64,000 nt of DNA from Trachythela sp. YZ-2020 (Eukaryota; Cnidaria; Anthozoa; Malacalcyonacea; Clavulariidae). Under the pieces are notes generated by a model that was given only the letters and a program-made list of their open reading frames with translations, was not told the origin of the DNA and made no database searches. This document shows, one piece after another, positions 52,000 to 63,924 of this stretch. Every line of letters begins with the position of its first letter. The stretch's first letter is position 1. The translations under genes were made by a program, and so were the position numbers. The DNA is taken from contig JADLSH010000106.1 of the NCBI GenBank assembly GCA_016169945.1, forward strand, positions 372,001 to 436,000, in the 5' to 3' direction.

Positions 52000-53100
52000 T
52001 TTCCCAGTGATTTTTAACTTTTGTCTATTTGAGAAAAAGACTGAACTGCCTGTGGAACCTTGTTGGAAAGAGCGCCTGCAGAGACCCGAGGCACAGTTTA
52101 GGTTAAGGAGGGATTTACACCCAATGCGGCTTGGGCGAGGAGAGTACTCTTCAATTAAGGTCAACAGCCCCCCTAAGATTCAAGGTGCATTGGAGCTAAT
52201 TGTGTTGAGTCGAAGAAAATGGTTTTATCTGAGAAAAGGTCAGGCCAAAATAAAAAACAGTCTGTTAAATTATGTCATACATTATGTCTAAAGAATTTTT
52301 TGTCTTACCGTATTTTAACTTATAGTACTTTCAAGCACTATATACCAATGGTGTTTGTGGCATAAGTTGTCACTAACCAATTCAGTGGTAATCCACCCAC
52401 AAAGAAACCAAACAATAATTTACGTGACAATGAAAAATGTTGGGAATTGATGGTTAAGCAGACTATATGTATCTGCCATTCTGCCCATGTTTCTTGTCAA
52501 CACATTCAGGCACACTGTTTCCTCATTGGTATTGTCCTTTGCGAAAAATTGGTTGTCATCAGTTGATAGGTTCAAAAATGTCTTACTCTAGACAGGTTAG
52601 GATTATAAAACAGAGCATATTGTAGTTATCTCGAAAGTGCGGTGCCAGTGGTGGTAGAATGTAACAAAGATTCGGCGGTTGACTGTTGTGTAAAACTACC
52701 TGAAAAATACAATAAAAACTTCGATGTTTCGAGCGAAGGCCCTAAAACAGAATTGTGAACACAGAAATGTGAATACTTACCTTTTGTTAACCCATTAAAG
52801 TGTATTTTTGCCCAGATTAAGGCAGTCAATATCACGGGAAAATTTGGCCCGTTTCAAGTAATATTCTAGTCTTTTGAGTATTTTAGCAAAGACCATAAAC
52901 ATAAGACAGGGTATTGAGTGCGAATTACATTGAGCAAGTCGCGCAGCTAGGCTAATTCGGTTTACCTCAATCAGGCATTTGCTATTATTTCCTAATAAAT
53001 TTCATTTGTGTTTATTTGGGAACGAAGTTAACCAGCCTATGGAATATCTCCGCCAGGATCTGGACTGAGTATGAATCCTATGTTTAAATGAATTTAATGC
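52000..53100. repeat. Diverged ~1.1-kb repeat, copy 2 (empty site for the hAT-like MITE)
   Basis: Aligns with 7545-8730 over its length. At 52,111-52,130 it reads through the position where copy 1 has its MITE. It has ~260 bp of extra sequence around 52,530-52,790 ending in a donor-like GGTAAGTATT on the minus strand (52,775-52,785). A minus-strand frame starting MVFAKILKRLE resembles the MVFVKYSKTLK frame of copy 1. This copy lies just upstream, on the minus strand, of the BEN-like exon. Confidence 0.7.
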
Positions 53101-53173
53101 TGTAAGTGACTTATCTCTCACAGATTTTGATCTTAAAATATATCTGTTTTTGTGTCTACTGTGCGCGCATGCG

Positions 53174-53345
53174 CACATGAGGGGTGCTGCATTATCATCA
53201 GCATATGAGAGGTGCCGCACGATCATTAGCATATAAGGGGTACCAATTGATTATTGGCATATGAGGGGTGCCGCATCGTCATTAGCATGAGGGAGCAACG
53301 GGGCAGCACATCATTAGCATACTGTATGAGGATGAACATCATCAT
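53174..53345 (+). repeat. 28-bp minisatellite
   Basis: Four clear units of CATATGAGAGGTGCCGCACG plus ATCATTAG (53,174-53,285) are followed by two degenerate units. GCGCGCATGCGCACA just before it resembles an NRF1 site. Confidence 0.8.
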
Positions 53346-53759
53346 TAATATTTGAGGGGGCGAATTACGTAATTAATATAAACATTCATTAATTATGCAA
53401 TTCCGTCCTACTCCTTTGAGACCTCATTAATATGACGTCACGGAACCAGGCAATTTTGGGGGAACAAACAATAATTTTGCTAAGTTCGGCATATTTTGTG
53501 CGCAGAAATATGTCTTTGTTCTCCCGAGATTTATAAACTCCCTAAATCTCGTATCTAGTGTATTTCTTTCTTAGACAACCAATACAGCGAAGCTTAACGG
53601 TGATTTAAATAAATTTAGAATATGTAATTATAAGACGGGAAATATTATTGTACTTTTCTAAAGAGATCGTCAAACGCTGAATGGAACGGTGGTATTGTCA
53701 TCTACATAGTATGCACTAAACCGAAGATATGAACCTGCAAAATTATATTACATATTTGT

Positions 53760-54500
53760 AATATGTTAATAGGAACGGTCGAAGTAAACGATATCGCAAA
53801 ATGGTTTGTTGAAAATAACTTGACTCTAAACTTAAAAAAAGGGAAGACAGAATTTGTGTTCTACGGTTCCAGTAAGAAACTATCGACCCAATCAGATATA
53901 TCGATCATCATCAATAATACCATTATTAACGAAGTATCTTGGAGTCTCTCTTGACAACCATCTTACTCTCCAAAAGTATGTACGGGATCTGTACAAAAAC
54001 GCTTCAGCACGTGTAAAAATGTTATCCTACATCCGTAGTAACACTGGTGCATATGTGGCTGAAACGATATACTTAACCATGATTCGCCCGATTTTGCTTT
54101 ACTGCTACTCGCTGCAACCTGGTTTGCCAAAAGGAGCGACGGAGAAACTTCAATCCGTTCAAGACCGAGCAGGACGAGTAATAGCAATGGATACTGGGGT
54201 AACACTAAACTGGGATAGCATCGACTTAACTTGCAAACAAGGAATTGTAGTAGAAGTTTTTACAGTTCTTAATAACTTGGTAGCAAAAATCTTTGAACTT
54301 AACAATTCCAACTTATGGACCACGGAAAGAACACCAGAGGAAATAACTCGTTATTGAAAATCCCGAAGGCAAGAACAGAGACAAGTCGTAAACGTATTGC
54401 TGTCCAAGGGGCTCTAATTTTCAATGACTTACCCAAATACATTAGAGACGAGAAAAGCTTATTAAGGTTTAAAACTAAAGTGACAACATTTAAATTTTAG
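53760..54500 (+). pseudogene. 5'-truncated LINE fragment (RT C-terminal region)
   Basis: Frames 53,763-53,954 (WFVENNLTLNLKKGKTEFVF), 53,854-54,357 (YLGVSLDNHLTLQKYV, LLYCYSLQPGLPKGATEKLQ) and 54,315-54,500 (IFNDLPKYIRDEKSLLRFK) are the region after the RT catalytic motif of a Jockey/CR1-type LINE. Homology begins after the YADD box, so the copy is 5'-truncated. Two frameshifts occur. Confidence 0.78.
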
Positions 54501-54719
54501 TGTCGATTTGATGATGACGGAACTGATTATAGATCTTGCATTGAAGTATACTATTCTAGTATTTATTTTAAAACTTATTGAACATTTTTAGTTTAGTTAT
54601 AATAGCTCTAGAGATTTTTACATTTTACTATATAAATTTATATATAAGTAGCTAAGTACAGGTCCTCGATTGATAGCAGAATAATTTAATTCTGAACGAA
54701 TTAACCTGTATAAATATTA

Positions 54720-54775
54720 GTTATTATTATTATTATTATTATTAAAATAATAATAATACCAATAATAATAATACT
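54720..54775 (+). repeat. (ATT)n/(AAT)n simple repeat, likely LINE tail
   Basis: Twelve or so ATT triplets then AATAATAATACCAATAATAATAATAC. It follows the LINE fragment by ~220 bp and immediately precedes the R2/NeSL-type LINE. Confidence 0.75.
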
Positions 54776-54793
54776 ATCCTACCATCGTTCACC

Positions 54794-57010
54794 ATGTCCG
54801 AATGCCTCAATTACTTCACTACTACACTTGCTGCAATTCACCCGAGAAAATTATTTCAAATTCCAAGTTGGATTCCTAATTTATGTAATCCAAATATCCA
54901 ATTTGACCTTGACCCGCCAACCTATCAACAAGTTACAGCTGTAATACGTAAAATGAAAGCATCTGGCTCTCCTTGCCCTCTCGATCAGCTCTCCGTCATA
55001 TGTTTTAAACGTTGTCCTTTCCTCAGAACTTATCTTACTGAACTTATACGTGCTGTCTGGTTATCTGCAGCTATTCCAGCTGAATGGAAAAGAGCTTGTG
55101 CAATCCTGATTCATAAAAAGGGCGAATCTAACGACCCCTCCAATTTCCGACCCATCACACTCGAAACCATACACTTGAAAGTATTTACATCCTGTCTCCG
55201 TAATTCGGTGTACTCCTTCCTCATCGCAAATAATTTTATCGAATATAATATTCAAAAATGCTTCACGCCTAATCTCTCAGGTACTTTAGAACACACTGCA
55301 CAAATGGCCCATATCATCAACAAAGCTCGGATCAAGCAACGTTCCCTTGTCATAACTCTTCTTGACCTCAAGAATGCTTTTTGTGAAGTTCATCATAACC
55401 TCATCCAATCCGTACTTGATTATCACCACATTCCCGATCACATTAATGATATTATAAAAAGTTTATATACTGATTTTAAAACGTCGATCATAACATCTGA
55501 ATTCCGTACTCCATTCGTAACTGTTGGCCGTGATGTGCTAGAAGGTGATTGCCTGAGCCCCCTACTGTTTAACATGATCTTTAACACTTTCATTCAACAC
55601 ATAAAAGCTGATAAGTACCGTCAATTTGGTTTCTCGTGTAACTTCCTTAATCCGATTCACTGGTTTCAGTTTGCTGATGATGCACTGTGATCACTGGCCA
55701 AGAATCAGAAAACCAACATCTCTTAAACCGTTTTTTAATCTGGTGTCAATGGTCCAAAATGGTAGTCCGAGTTGATAAGTGTAGTACCTTTGGCATCAAG
55801 AAAGTTACCACAAAATCCGTGCAATACTTACCGAAACTGTTAATTAACAATCATCTCATACCTACAACTAATATTGGAGAATCCTTTTTCAACTAATATT
55901 GGAGAATTAGATTTTTTTTATTTTGATATGTCCGACCAAGAACAGAAATCCGAACTTATGTCTCTCCTTGTTGAACCAATGTCTGATATCGACCAAAAAC
56001 CTCTTCACCCGAAAAACAAACTTATTTTATATAACCGCTTCGTCCTATCAAAAATATCCTGGCATTTCACTGTTGCAGCTCTGTCTAAAACCTGGGTAAC
56101 TGACCTGGGTAAATACAGTCGATAATGGCTTGAAATACCAATTTCAGGAACATTAAGTAACATTTATCTTACCCGTAACAAATTTGGTCTAAGTATCCTC
56201 CCACCATCTGTCAAATTCATCCAATGCCAAACAGTCCTACGTAATGCATTAAAAATACCTCCAAAAGAATCAATAAAAGAACTCTGGAAATCAACTAACA
56301 ACCACACTAATGTACAATATGATATATACAATTCAACCAAGGATGTTCTCAAATAATTTCATTCTGGACAAGAAGATAAACTTCAAAACCACTTGATCTG
56401 CCAAGGTTCATTTTTCTCGCACGTCTCAAAATTCTCCCTATCACGGTTCAACACCCTTTGGTCTGTTGCTCAATCAAAACTACCAAAGAACATTTTTAAC
56501 TTCACCATCCGTTACATAAATAGCTCTCTTCCTACGCGAAAAAGCCTTACAAGATGTGGTTCAGCTTCGAGTCCTGAATGTTCATTTTGCTTGTGTCCTG
56601 AAACTCTGCTACACGTGGTTGCCGGCTGTCAATCTTATCTAGAACGCTTTACATGGAGACATGATTCTGTATTGAAATTTCTCGCAAAAAAATTTCAAAC
56701 TATAAATACGTATAAACTATATGCTGACCTACCTGGATTTAGAAGCCCTTCAATAATAACTGGTGAAATATATCGGCCAGATTTACTACTAATTACTCCT
56801 AATGAATCTCTCTATATCCTCGAACTTACTGTTGGATTTGAAACTAACCTACACAACAACGTTGAACGCAAGAAAGTCAAATACAAATACTTAATTGAAG
56901 AACAACGCGAGCACTTTGCATCCGTTGGATTTGTAAACTTGTCAATCAGCTCTCTCGGTGTTTTCGATAAAGAATGCTTTACCTTTATAAAAATGTTAGA
57001 CAATGTATAG
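54794..57010 (+). pseudogene. R2/NeSL-type LINE: reverse transcriptase + restriction-like endonuclease
   Basis: Frame 54,794-55,690 holds the RT: ACAILIHKKGESNDPSNFRP, LVITLLDLKNAFCEVHHNLI (motif A), GDCLSPLLFNM (motif B) and FADDAL (motif C). The RT frame shifts at ~55,687; frames 55,687-55,896, 55,874-56,125 (stop at 56,124) and 56,126-56,355 continue it. Frame 56,393-57,010 has a CCHC knuckle (CSFCLCPETLLHVVAGC) and the endonuclease core YRPDLLLITPNESLYILELT, the PD...ELT pattern of restriction-like endonucleases. This is a different LINE class from the APE-type ones. N-terminal zinc-finger/Myb domains are missing, so it is 5'-truncated. A ~25-bp tandem duplication (ACTAATATTGGAGAA, 55,867-55,907) caused one break. 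Confidence 0.87.
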
Positions 57011-57107
57011 GCTTGGATAAAAAAACCCAACAATATTGCATGAAAAAGATAATGTCCATCGCAATTAGAACGACATATTATGTTTTCTGCTGTAGAAACA
57101 AGGAGTG

Positions 57108-60100
57108 CACTGTTAATTTTGGGGTGTCAATTTAACACCAAAAAGTGGTGCTAAAAAATTAGGTAAAAAATGACACCTTTTTTGGGTGCTATTTTAACAC
57201 CGCTGTTGATGGTGTTGATTTAACACTAGTTACGGTGCTAAAACAACACCTTTTGTAGTGTTAAAATAGCACTGATTTAGGAGTTGTTTTAACACCCGAA
57301 TATTCTCATCAAAATAGCACCTGATTTAGGTGCTATTTTAGCACTAGTGTGAACAAAAACTTGCTCATTGCTACAAAGCAAATCCAAAATATATACTCCA
57401 CTTTTTAACAAAGAGACAACACAATCTGAAAATATATGAACATCCTTTAATTGAATTAATAATAATAATATATTTGCTGACTCCAAAATTACTTTGCAGC
57501 TGAACATTAAAATGGTAATAAATTTAGGCAAATCTTGCCATGCTCATGCAATGTTCTCACCAATTACCTATTGAAACCAGGTACATCTATTATTTTACCC
57601 TGGGCAATGCCAAGCAATTCTAGTACTATGCTAGGAGCATGTCAAAAGAATTATTCTATGTCACTCCAATACTTAAGTTAACCCATTAACAACTAACAAT
57701 TTTCCTTAGCAGGTGAAGTTGTCTGGCATTAGACAGAGTAAACTTGCAATATAAGATGCACAATCAGGAATTTATACAAGCACTTTATTCTACTGCCGTT
57801 TTTCAGATGAAGAAAATGAATTATTTACAACCGTTTACGGTTAGCAGAAAGGTGCTTCTATAAATCCCTGATATAATCATTGTGGTTTAATGGGTTACAA
57901 ATTTGTTATTAGGTAAAGTCAACAGTTATAGAGTCTGATGATTACTACACTAATTTCCCCATAGTCTATAGACATGCCAAAAGACTGCAACTCCACATTT
58001 TCTGATATCAGAATACCTCTATTCTTTTGCTCCTGTCAGTATGGCCAATATCAAACACACACAACTTGACGCAGACCTTTAACTCCTTGCGTTATCTTCC
58101 TCAGCGATACAAAGTTGCTCTATTACTTTAGTTGTGATGCCAAGGTGAACCATACATAAATATCAATATTTTTCCAGCTTCACAATCACATATAATTAGG
58201 TTATCTATAAAATACATTGAAAGTAAGGTACATAAGTAAATACAAAATTCGCATTAACTTAAAATATTTGCATCATTCTAATGAATGCAATTAAACAGGT
58301 GACTGCTAATGATACATAATTATGATATTCTCTTTCATTAGGCAGGACATAGCTGACTTAATTACTATTTGACGAGATCACAGACTATAAAAAATAATCA
58401 ATTCTCACACAATAATAAATATTCTTGCAGTGTGTTCCATATCAAAATACACCCCTAGTGACCCCACTAGAAGTGGGTAAGGTCCAGTGTTACTATAGAG
58501 CACACAGGTTATAATTAGAATACAATTAGCTATTGCTTATGTACATTTAGCCTCCTGAGATTCCAAAACTCCCATAGGCATGATGCACAGGTCTATGTAA
58601 ATGCTTTCTTCACCCTGCTCTCCTGGGCAGCACACTTTGGAGGAACAAGCAGGGTATAGCTGAGTTAGGAAGAGTCCACAAAAATCATCGAGAGCAGTGG
58701 TCAGTAAGCCACCCCCCCAAATATGGGCATCATATATTGTTGGTTTGTGCCGAAAAGCATGGAGGGAAAGTTATTATATATTATAATATTATACCTCACA
58801 ATAAGTTTGTCCAATCAGAGAACTAGGCTTGTACCACATGACCCTGGTATTTTTCAGTGAATACCTGTACCCTGAGTCGTTTCCCCGGGGCATGGTATTC
58901 GAGTCGAATACCACGCTTGAGCTGGGAATTTGAGTTTTTAATACCCCGCTCATACCCAGGTCGTCATCTAATTTCATCGCCTGTTTTCTAGTATCTAGTA
59001 CAAGTAAAGTCATACAAGGTTCGGTATAATATATCATTTATAGACCTTTCACTCAAGGTATTCCCAAAAAATTACCCTTCGGGATGAAATATCCCTCGGG
59101 CTTTACCTCGGAATATTTCTCATCCCTCAGGGTAATTCCAAAAATTTCATGTATCCACTCAGCTACATGCATTTACATTGATCTCAATGACCTGTAGGTT
59201 TTATTGAAGCATTTTAAATATACCTCATTAAATAACAATTATAATATTATGGAAGTTACACATTATTTAAAATTGTCAAGACATTTTCTCAGGGTACTAA
59301 TGGACTATACATTGATTCATTGAAACAATGCTCAACTTTATATGAAACAATCACATAATTCATATATAAAAACATTCATAACTTTTAAGTCTACTCTAAT
59401 GTCAGAGTTTCTATGGTATAGATTAATATAATTGTTAAGTAGGCCGTAGTTTATATTATCGTTTTGATTCTGAACTAAATTGATAAGTACATGGGAATTT
59501 TTGCCGCGTTAAAATTCAAATATTTTCTTACGGCGACACAACGCACGCAACATAAATATTTATGAATACATCCGTAAATTTTTGCCTTTATAATTGCTTT
59601 ATATTACATAAAAACATTGAAATATCCTTACCTGAATATTATACCAGCGTTCCTGAGCTATAACTCTTGAAATTCTTGTGGATTTCGAGAAGAAAAAGCA
59701 AATATATTGCTTGTATTTTCCAACATAATTTTTCAAATTAAAATTTGAAATGAAACTATGAAAGTGACGCTATCCCAGAAAACTTTGCGCGCATAGTAAG
59801 GAAATTAGACACCAGTCCGTCTTTCCGTGCTTATGTAATTTCTATGAATTCTTTCAGGAGAGACAACTCCCAACCAACAAACACTGCTCGTATTTTCTAC
59901 CATTTCAGATTTTTGTGTCATATTTTAGACTCTATGCTTTAGGAATATAACGTTCTCTGTAAAGTTTCTCTTAGGTATGCAGCAAACTAGATGCGACACA
60001 ACAAAACACCATAGAGTTTGTGTATATAAAATGTCTATAATCATGTAGTATCACAAGATATTATACATGGCGATTTATCAAAACAATATTCCGTAGAAAT

Positions 60101-60586
60101 ATGTTACTTGGGCTTTCTTGCGATTTTTTGTGAAACTGTAATTTGACTTAAACACCCATAATATATTTAACCCTAAAAATCGTGTTAATTTAGCACCTCT
60201 ATTGTGGCCTATGTTTAACACTTTTGATGGTGTCAAAATAGCACCCAATATTTAGCGCTATAAAGGGTGTAATTTTAGCACTTTCGCTGATGAAAGAGGT
60301 GCTATTTAGGACCCCAAAAAGGTGTCAAAATAGCACCCCATTATTTAGCACTATAAAGGGTGTAAATTTAACACTTTCGCTGATGAAAGAGGTGCTATTT
60401 TATTGCCCAAAAAAGCTGTTAAAAATTTCGGGTGCTGAATTAGCACTTTAAAGTTGACACCCAACTTAACGGTGCTATATTGGCACCCAAATCGGTGCTA
60501 AAATAGCACTTTATATTTAACACCACCTCCTGGTGTCAATTTAGCACCTATACAGGTGCTATTTTAACACCCTCAAATTAACAGTG
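57108..60586. mobile_element. 3.5-kb transposon with ends made of arrays of ~17-bp palindromes
   Basis: The terminal inverted repeat CACTGTTAATTT is at 57,108-57,119, with its complement at 60,575-60,586. Inside each end (57,115-57,360; 60,170-60,585) lie many quasi-palindromes of the form GGTGCTATTTTAACACC or GGTGTTAAATTAACACC. They are spaced ~20-30 bp apart, more than 20 in all. The ~2.8-kb centre has no convincing frame (the longest is 82 codons), so the element is non-autonomous. Flanking bases are TG on both sides; a longer duplication is not seen. The superfamily is not recognised. Confidence 0.72.
59060..59140. repeat. Hairpin inside the 3.5-kb transposon
   Basis: AATTACCCTTCGGGATGAAATATCCC near 59,070-59,095 pairs with GGAATATTTCTCATCCCTCAGGGTAATT near 59,110-59,137 (complementary with one-base differences) around CTCGGGCTTTACCT. 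It is possibly a small nested foldback. Confidence 0.55.
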
Positions 60587-60829
60587 TGGACCAATCCTGA
60601 ACTGCTTAACTTTTAATATGTATAATCATTTGTCTATAATTCTTTCTGTGATTGTAAATAGTTCATATAGTAACATATATAGTAATCTGCGATTCGTGTA
60701 GCCAATTGTAAATTACCTAATATAGTGAGATTTACAATTGTATGTAATGTTAAAAAATTTGTTTCAATAAAGTTTTCATTATTATTATTATTATTATATA
60801 TTGAACTTGCGGTCGAATTCTCATCAACT

Positions 60830-60960
60830 GGACTCTGTAGCTCAGTTGGCTAGAGCTCTGCACAGGAATCGCTGGGCTGCAGATTCAATTCCTGCCAATG
60901 CCCAAGTTGCATTTTTTGCAAATGCTCCCCGCTAGGTACAAAAAAATGTATATAAACTTC
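60830..60960 (+). repeat. tRNA-derived SINE head
   Basis: TAGCTCAGTTGGCTAGAGCTC (A-box-like, 60,839-60,859) and GCAGATTCAATTCCTGCC (B-box-like, ~60,879) are spaced as in a tRNA-type RNA polymerase III promoter, followed by AGTTGCATTTTTTGCAAATG. The acceptor ends do not pair (GGACTCT against ...GCCCA), so it is not a working tRNA gene. Similar SINE heads are familiar from anthozoan sequences. Confidence 0.65.
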
Positions 60961-61054
60961 CGTTCGAGTATTCCATCTAATAAGACCTACCACTATTAAT
61001 CCTATCGAACGAGATGCCGAGAAAAATCTTTATATTTACGCATACACAATATAC

Positions 61055-62168
61055 TCCCAGTTTTAATTGATTTAAAAAAGCATTTGATACTGTTGATCAT
61101 CAAATTCTATTGAGGAAATTAGAGCTTTATGGAATAAAAGAACACGCTCTAACTTTACTCAAATCTTATCTCACAAACCGAAATCAGAAATGCCAAATAA
61201 AAAACTCCCTTTCATCTGAGCGAGTGATTAAATGTGATGTACCACAAGGCTCTATTTTGGGACCACTATTCTTTTTGCTATATATAAATGATTTACCTCA
61301 ATGTCTAAATAAAACAAAACCTCGTTTGTTTGCTGACGACCCAAATCTGACAGCTTCGGAAGATTCTATAACTGACCTTGAGACTGCAGTAAATTCTGAT
61401 TTAGAAAACCTTAGAAAATGGTTAATGGCCAATAAACTTAGCCTTAATGTAGCAAAGACTGAATTCATGTTAATTGGTTCAAAACGAATGATAAAAAATA
61501 TCTCTGATTCTCATCCGAATGTTTTCATTGATAATAAACAAATTAAACAAGTTTATGAATGCAAAACTTTTGGAGTAACAGTTGACCAGCATTTATCTTG
61601 GAAAAGTAATACTGAAAATATTTGCAAAAAAATAACTTCAGGTATCTCTGCTATTCGTCGAGTCAAATCCTTTGTTGACACAGAAACACTTATTTCCATA
61701 TATAACGCTATTGTTCGCCCATACTTCGATTACTGCTGTGAAGTATGGGATGTTTTTATTGAAACACAATCAAAACGACTTAAAAAACTCCAAAATCGAG
61801 CTGCTAGAATTATCTTGAGTATGAGCAATGACTTAGATCATTCTATTGCTTTGCGTGCATTGGGTTGGAAACCACTCCAAACAGAAAGGAAGAAGGCTAA
61901 AGCAAGAATGGTATATAAAGTATTAAATAAAATGGGCCCCAAATCACTCACAAATCAATTTTCATATAAAAGTGAGAAAACAAACTATCACCTTCGGGAC
62001 ATTTCAAGTGGTCTTTGTTTACCAAAACCGCGTACTAATAATATGAAAAATAGTTTCATGTATGACGGAGCAAACCTTTGGAACTCTATTCCAAAAAAAT
62101 TAGAGAAAGCAAATCACTTTCTTCCTTTCGAAATAAAAATGTCTATGAACAATAAGTATTGTAAATAA
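61055..62168 (+). pseudogene. LINE E: 5'-truncated CR1/L2 reverse transcriptase
   Basis: Homology starts inside motif A (LIDLKKAFDTVDH, ~61,060), and the frame is open to the stop at 62,168. It includes CDVPQGSILGPLFFLLYIND (motif B) and LFADDPNLT (motif C, P where T is usual), then YFDYCCEVWD, LQNRAARIIL and LWNSIPKKLEK. The frame itself is uninterrupted. It is dead because endonuclease and RT fingers are missing. It is close to LINE A and LINE B in sequence style. Confidence 0.88.
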
Positions 62169-62370
62169 TATACCTGTAAATAGTCTACCAACTTTCTCAT
62201 TAATATGTTACTATTTTGATACTCTATATATCTTTTAAAACTTATATATTTTGTAAATAACTCTAAATAACACTTTGTAATGTACTTTTTTTGGCACAGG
62301 CCCCTCGTGGAAATCAGCTTCGGTTGACGGGGTCAGCGTGTATAAATAAAATTTCTATCTATCTATCTAA
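62169..62370 (+). repeat. LINE E 3' UTR and (ATCT)n tail
   Basis: ~185 bp of UTR, including GAAATCAGCTTCGGTTGACG, ends in TCTATCTATCTATCT (62,354-62,368). Confidence 0.75.
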
Positions 62371-63000
62371 ACAAAAGTGTTCCAGAGTATCTAAAAGTAC
62401 GGTTCCCTAGTGAATCGACCTTCGTCGGTTAAAATGTAGGATTTGAAAGTAATTTGCTTATGCACGATTGTACTTCTCTTCACATTCTATCTATTTCCTG
62501 CAGACCCAACCACAATCAACTCATCTGCAATTATTTGTTGTTACTTTCACGTTGTATATATATCAAAAACAACAAAGCTAATTCCCTGATGTGCTTGTAT
62601 ACGTGCTTGTATTTTTCCCTAGAGACCCCCATGCAATAACAATTTATTGCCGACAGCACTGAACCTGAAAATACGCGACGGAACTGGTAACGTTGTGCAC
62701 TCGCTGGGGCTTAGCAACTAACAGCTTAGCTTGTGTAATGGTTATGAAGTTTGTGTTCAGGTCTTGGAACGTCAATTACTCGTCATAATAGTACATCTTG
62801 CGTCATTTTATACTCTAGTCTTATTTTGTTGATTTCCCGATCCGTAAAGACTAAAGTATTTCGTCAAATAATCTACGACGTCAAATAATTTACGGCGTGA
62901 ACTGGAATCTGTAACGTGATATTTCGTGACATTCAACTTCCTATCTAGTATTATCGCCTGATCATTCTCAATTTCTCTACTATACATAACTTCTCTGTTT
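62371..63000. other. Probable 5' region of LINE F; otherwise nothing recognised
   Basis: No gene. 62,690-63,017 probably includes the 5' UTR of LINE F, whose ORF1 follows. Confidence 0.35.
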
Positions 63001-63017
63001 TGTCTGAGATACCCAAT

Positions 63018-63924
63018 ATGCCTATCATCACAGCAATGGGAACAGTTCAGAGTTCTGTAATTATACTAACCTCACCGTCAAAGTCGAGTAAATCTTCGCC
63101 TAATGACGACGATAAAACTCAACGTGCAAAACGAGCTGAAGGTCAATCTTCAAACAAGAAAGATGTTGTAGTGATCGCTGGTGATTCGCTGGTGAAAAAT
63201 GTGGTTGGTGCTTATATGAGCAAAGAGGATTCTAAACATTATTATGTTGTAAAGGCTTTCCCTGGGGCAACCGTCACCGATATGGAGGATTTTATTAAGC
63301 CTATCTCCCGCAAGTCACCGAATAAAGTTATCGTCCATGTCGGTACAAATGATTTGAAGACAGATTCCACACCGAAAATCATTGCTGATTCCATTATAAA
63401 TCTGACGACTCAGGTAAAAGAGGACTCGCCTAATACAACGGTAGGTGTTTCAGCTTTGCTGGTTAGAAGTGACTCCCCAAAATTAGCGACCAAAGTTAAG
63501 CAAGTAAACTTTATCCTAGACAATTACTGTTGTATGAACAAGATTCCTTTCTTAAGAAATGCTAATATTAATAACAGTCACCTGAACCATAGAGTAAATA
63601 TTATATAGAGGGTTCACTCTCTTGGGAACCTTTTTTTTTTTTTTTGGGGTCGCGCATATTGCATGTTGACCGCCATTTCTTCTTATTAACAATTTGCTTT
63701 TTTCTGGCCAACCACGCTAGACTGGCTGATCCTCCTTTTCCTGGCCAGTAAGCTGCATATTTTTGCATAAAAAAGGACGTTGCACAGCAGGTGGCCCTTC
63801 TGTGCTTATCTTTATTCTGTTTATTCTGTGCCTGAACGATAGAGGCCTTCATTTAAATAAATTAGGTAGTTGGTGCTTACAAAACAATTTTATTGAGTTT
63901 ATAAACAATTTAGACAATAATTGA
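63018..63924 (+). pseudogene. LINE F ORF1: SGNH hydrolase protein, split by a 236-bp insertion
   Basis: The ATG at 63,018 begins a serine- and charge-rich N-terminus. The esterase domain follows: IAGDSLVKNVV (block I), FPGATVTDMEDFI and VHVGTNDLK (block III). The frame breaks after NNSHLNHR where an insertion begins; the last block (RGLHLNKLGSWCLQNNF) resumes at 63,841 and ends at TGA 63,922. Removing the insert restores one reading frame, so the gene was intact before. ORF2 would lie beyond the window edge. Confidence 0.82.
63595..63830 (-). mobile_element. 236-bp insertion with a 14-bp target duplication
   Basis: CCTGAACCATAGAG (63,581-63,594) and CCTGAACGATAGAG (63,831-63,844) flank the insert and differ at one base. 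The duplication length points to retrotransposition (SINE or processed RNA) rather than a DNA transposon. On the minus strand it contains a 15-A run followed by a ~37-base tail with a GGTTC...GAACC hairpin. No tRNA-like boxes are evident, so its source is unknown. Confidence 0.75.

Noticed and set aside
57289..57531. 80-codon minus-strand ORF
   Set aside because: It runs through the palindrome array at the transposon end and has no recognisable domain.
60285..60400. Hammerhead core CTGATGAAAG (two occurrences)
   Set aside because: No GAAAC box or helix partner follows. The motif is part of the palindrome array.
60835..60910. tRNA gene
   Set aside because: A- and B-box-like sequences are present, but the acceptor stem does not pair and a SINE-type sequence follows.
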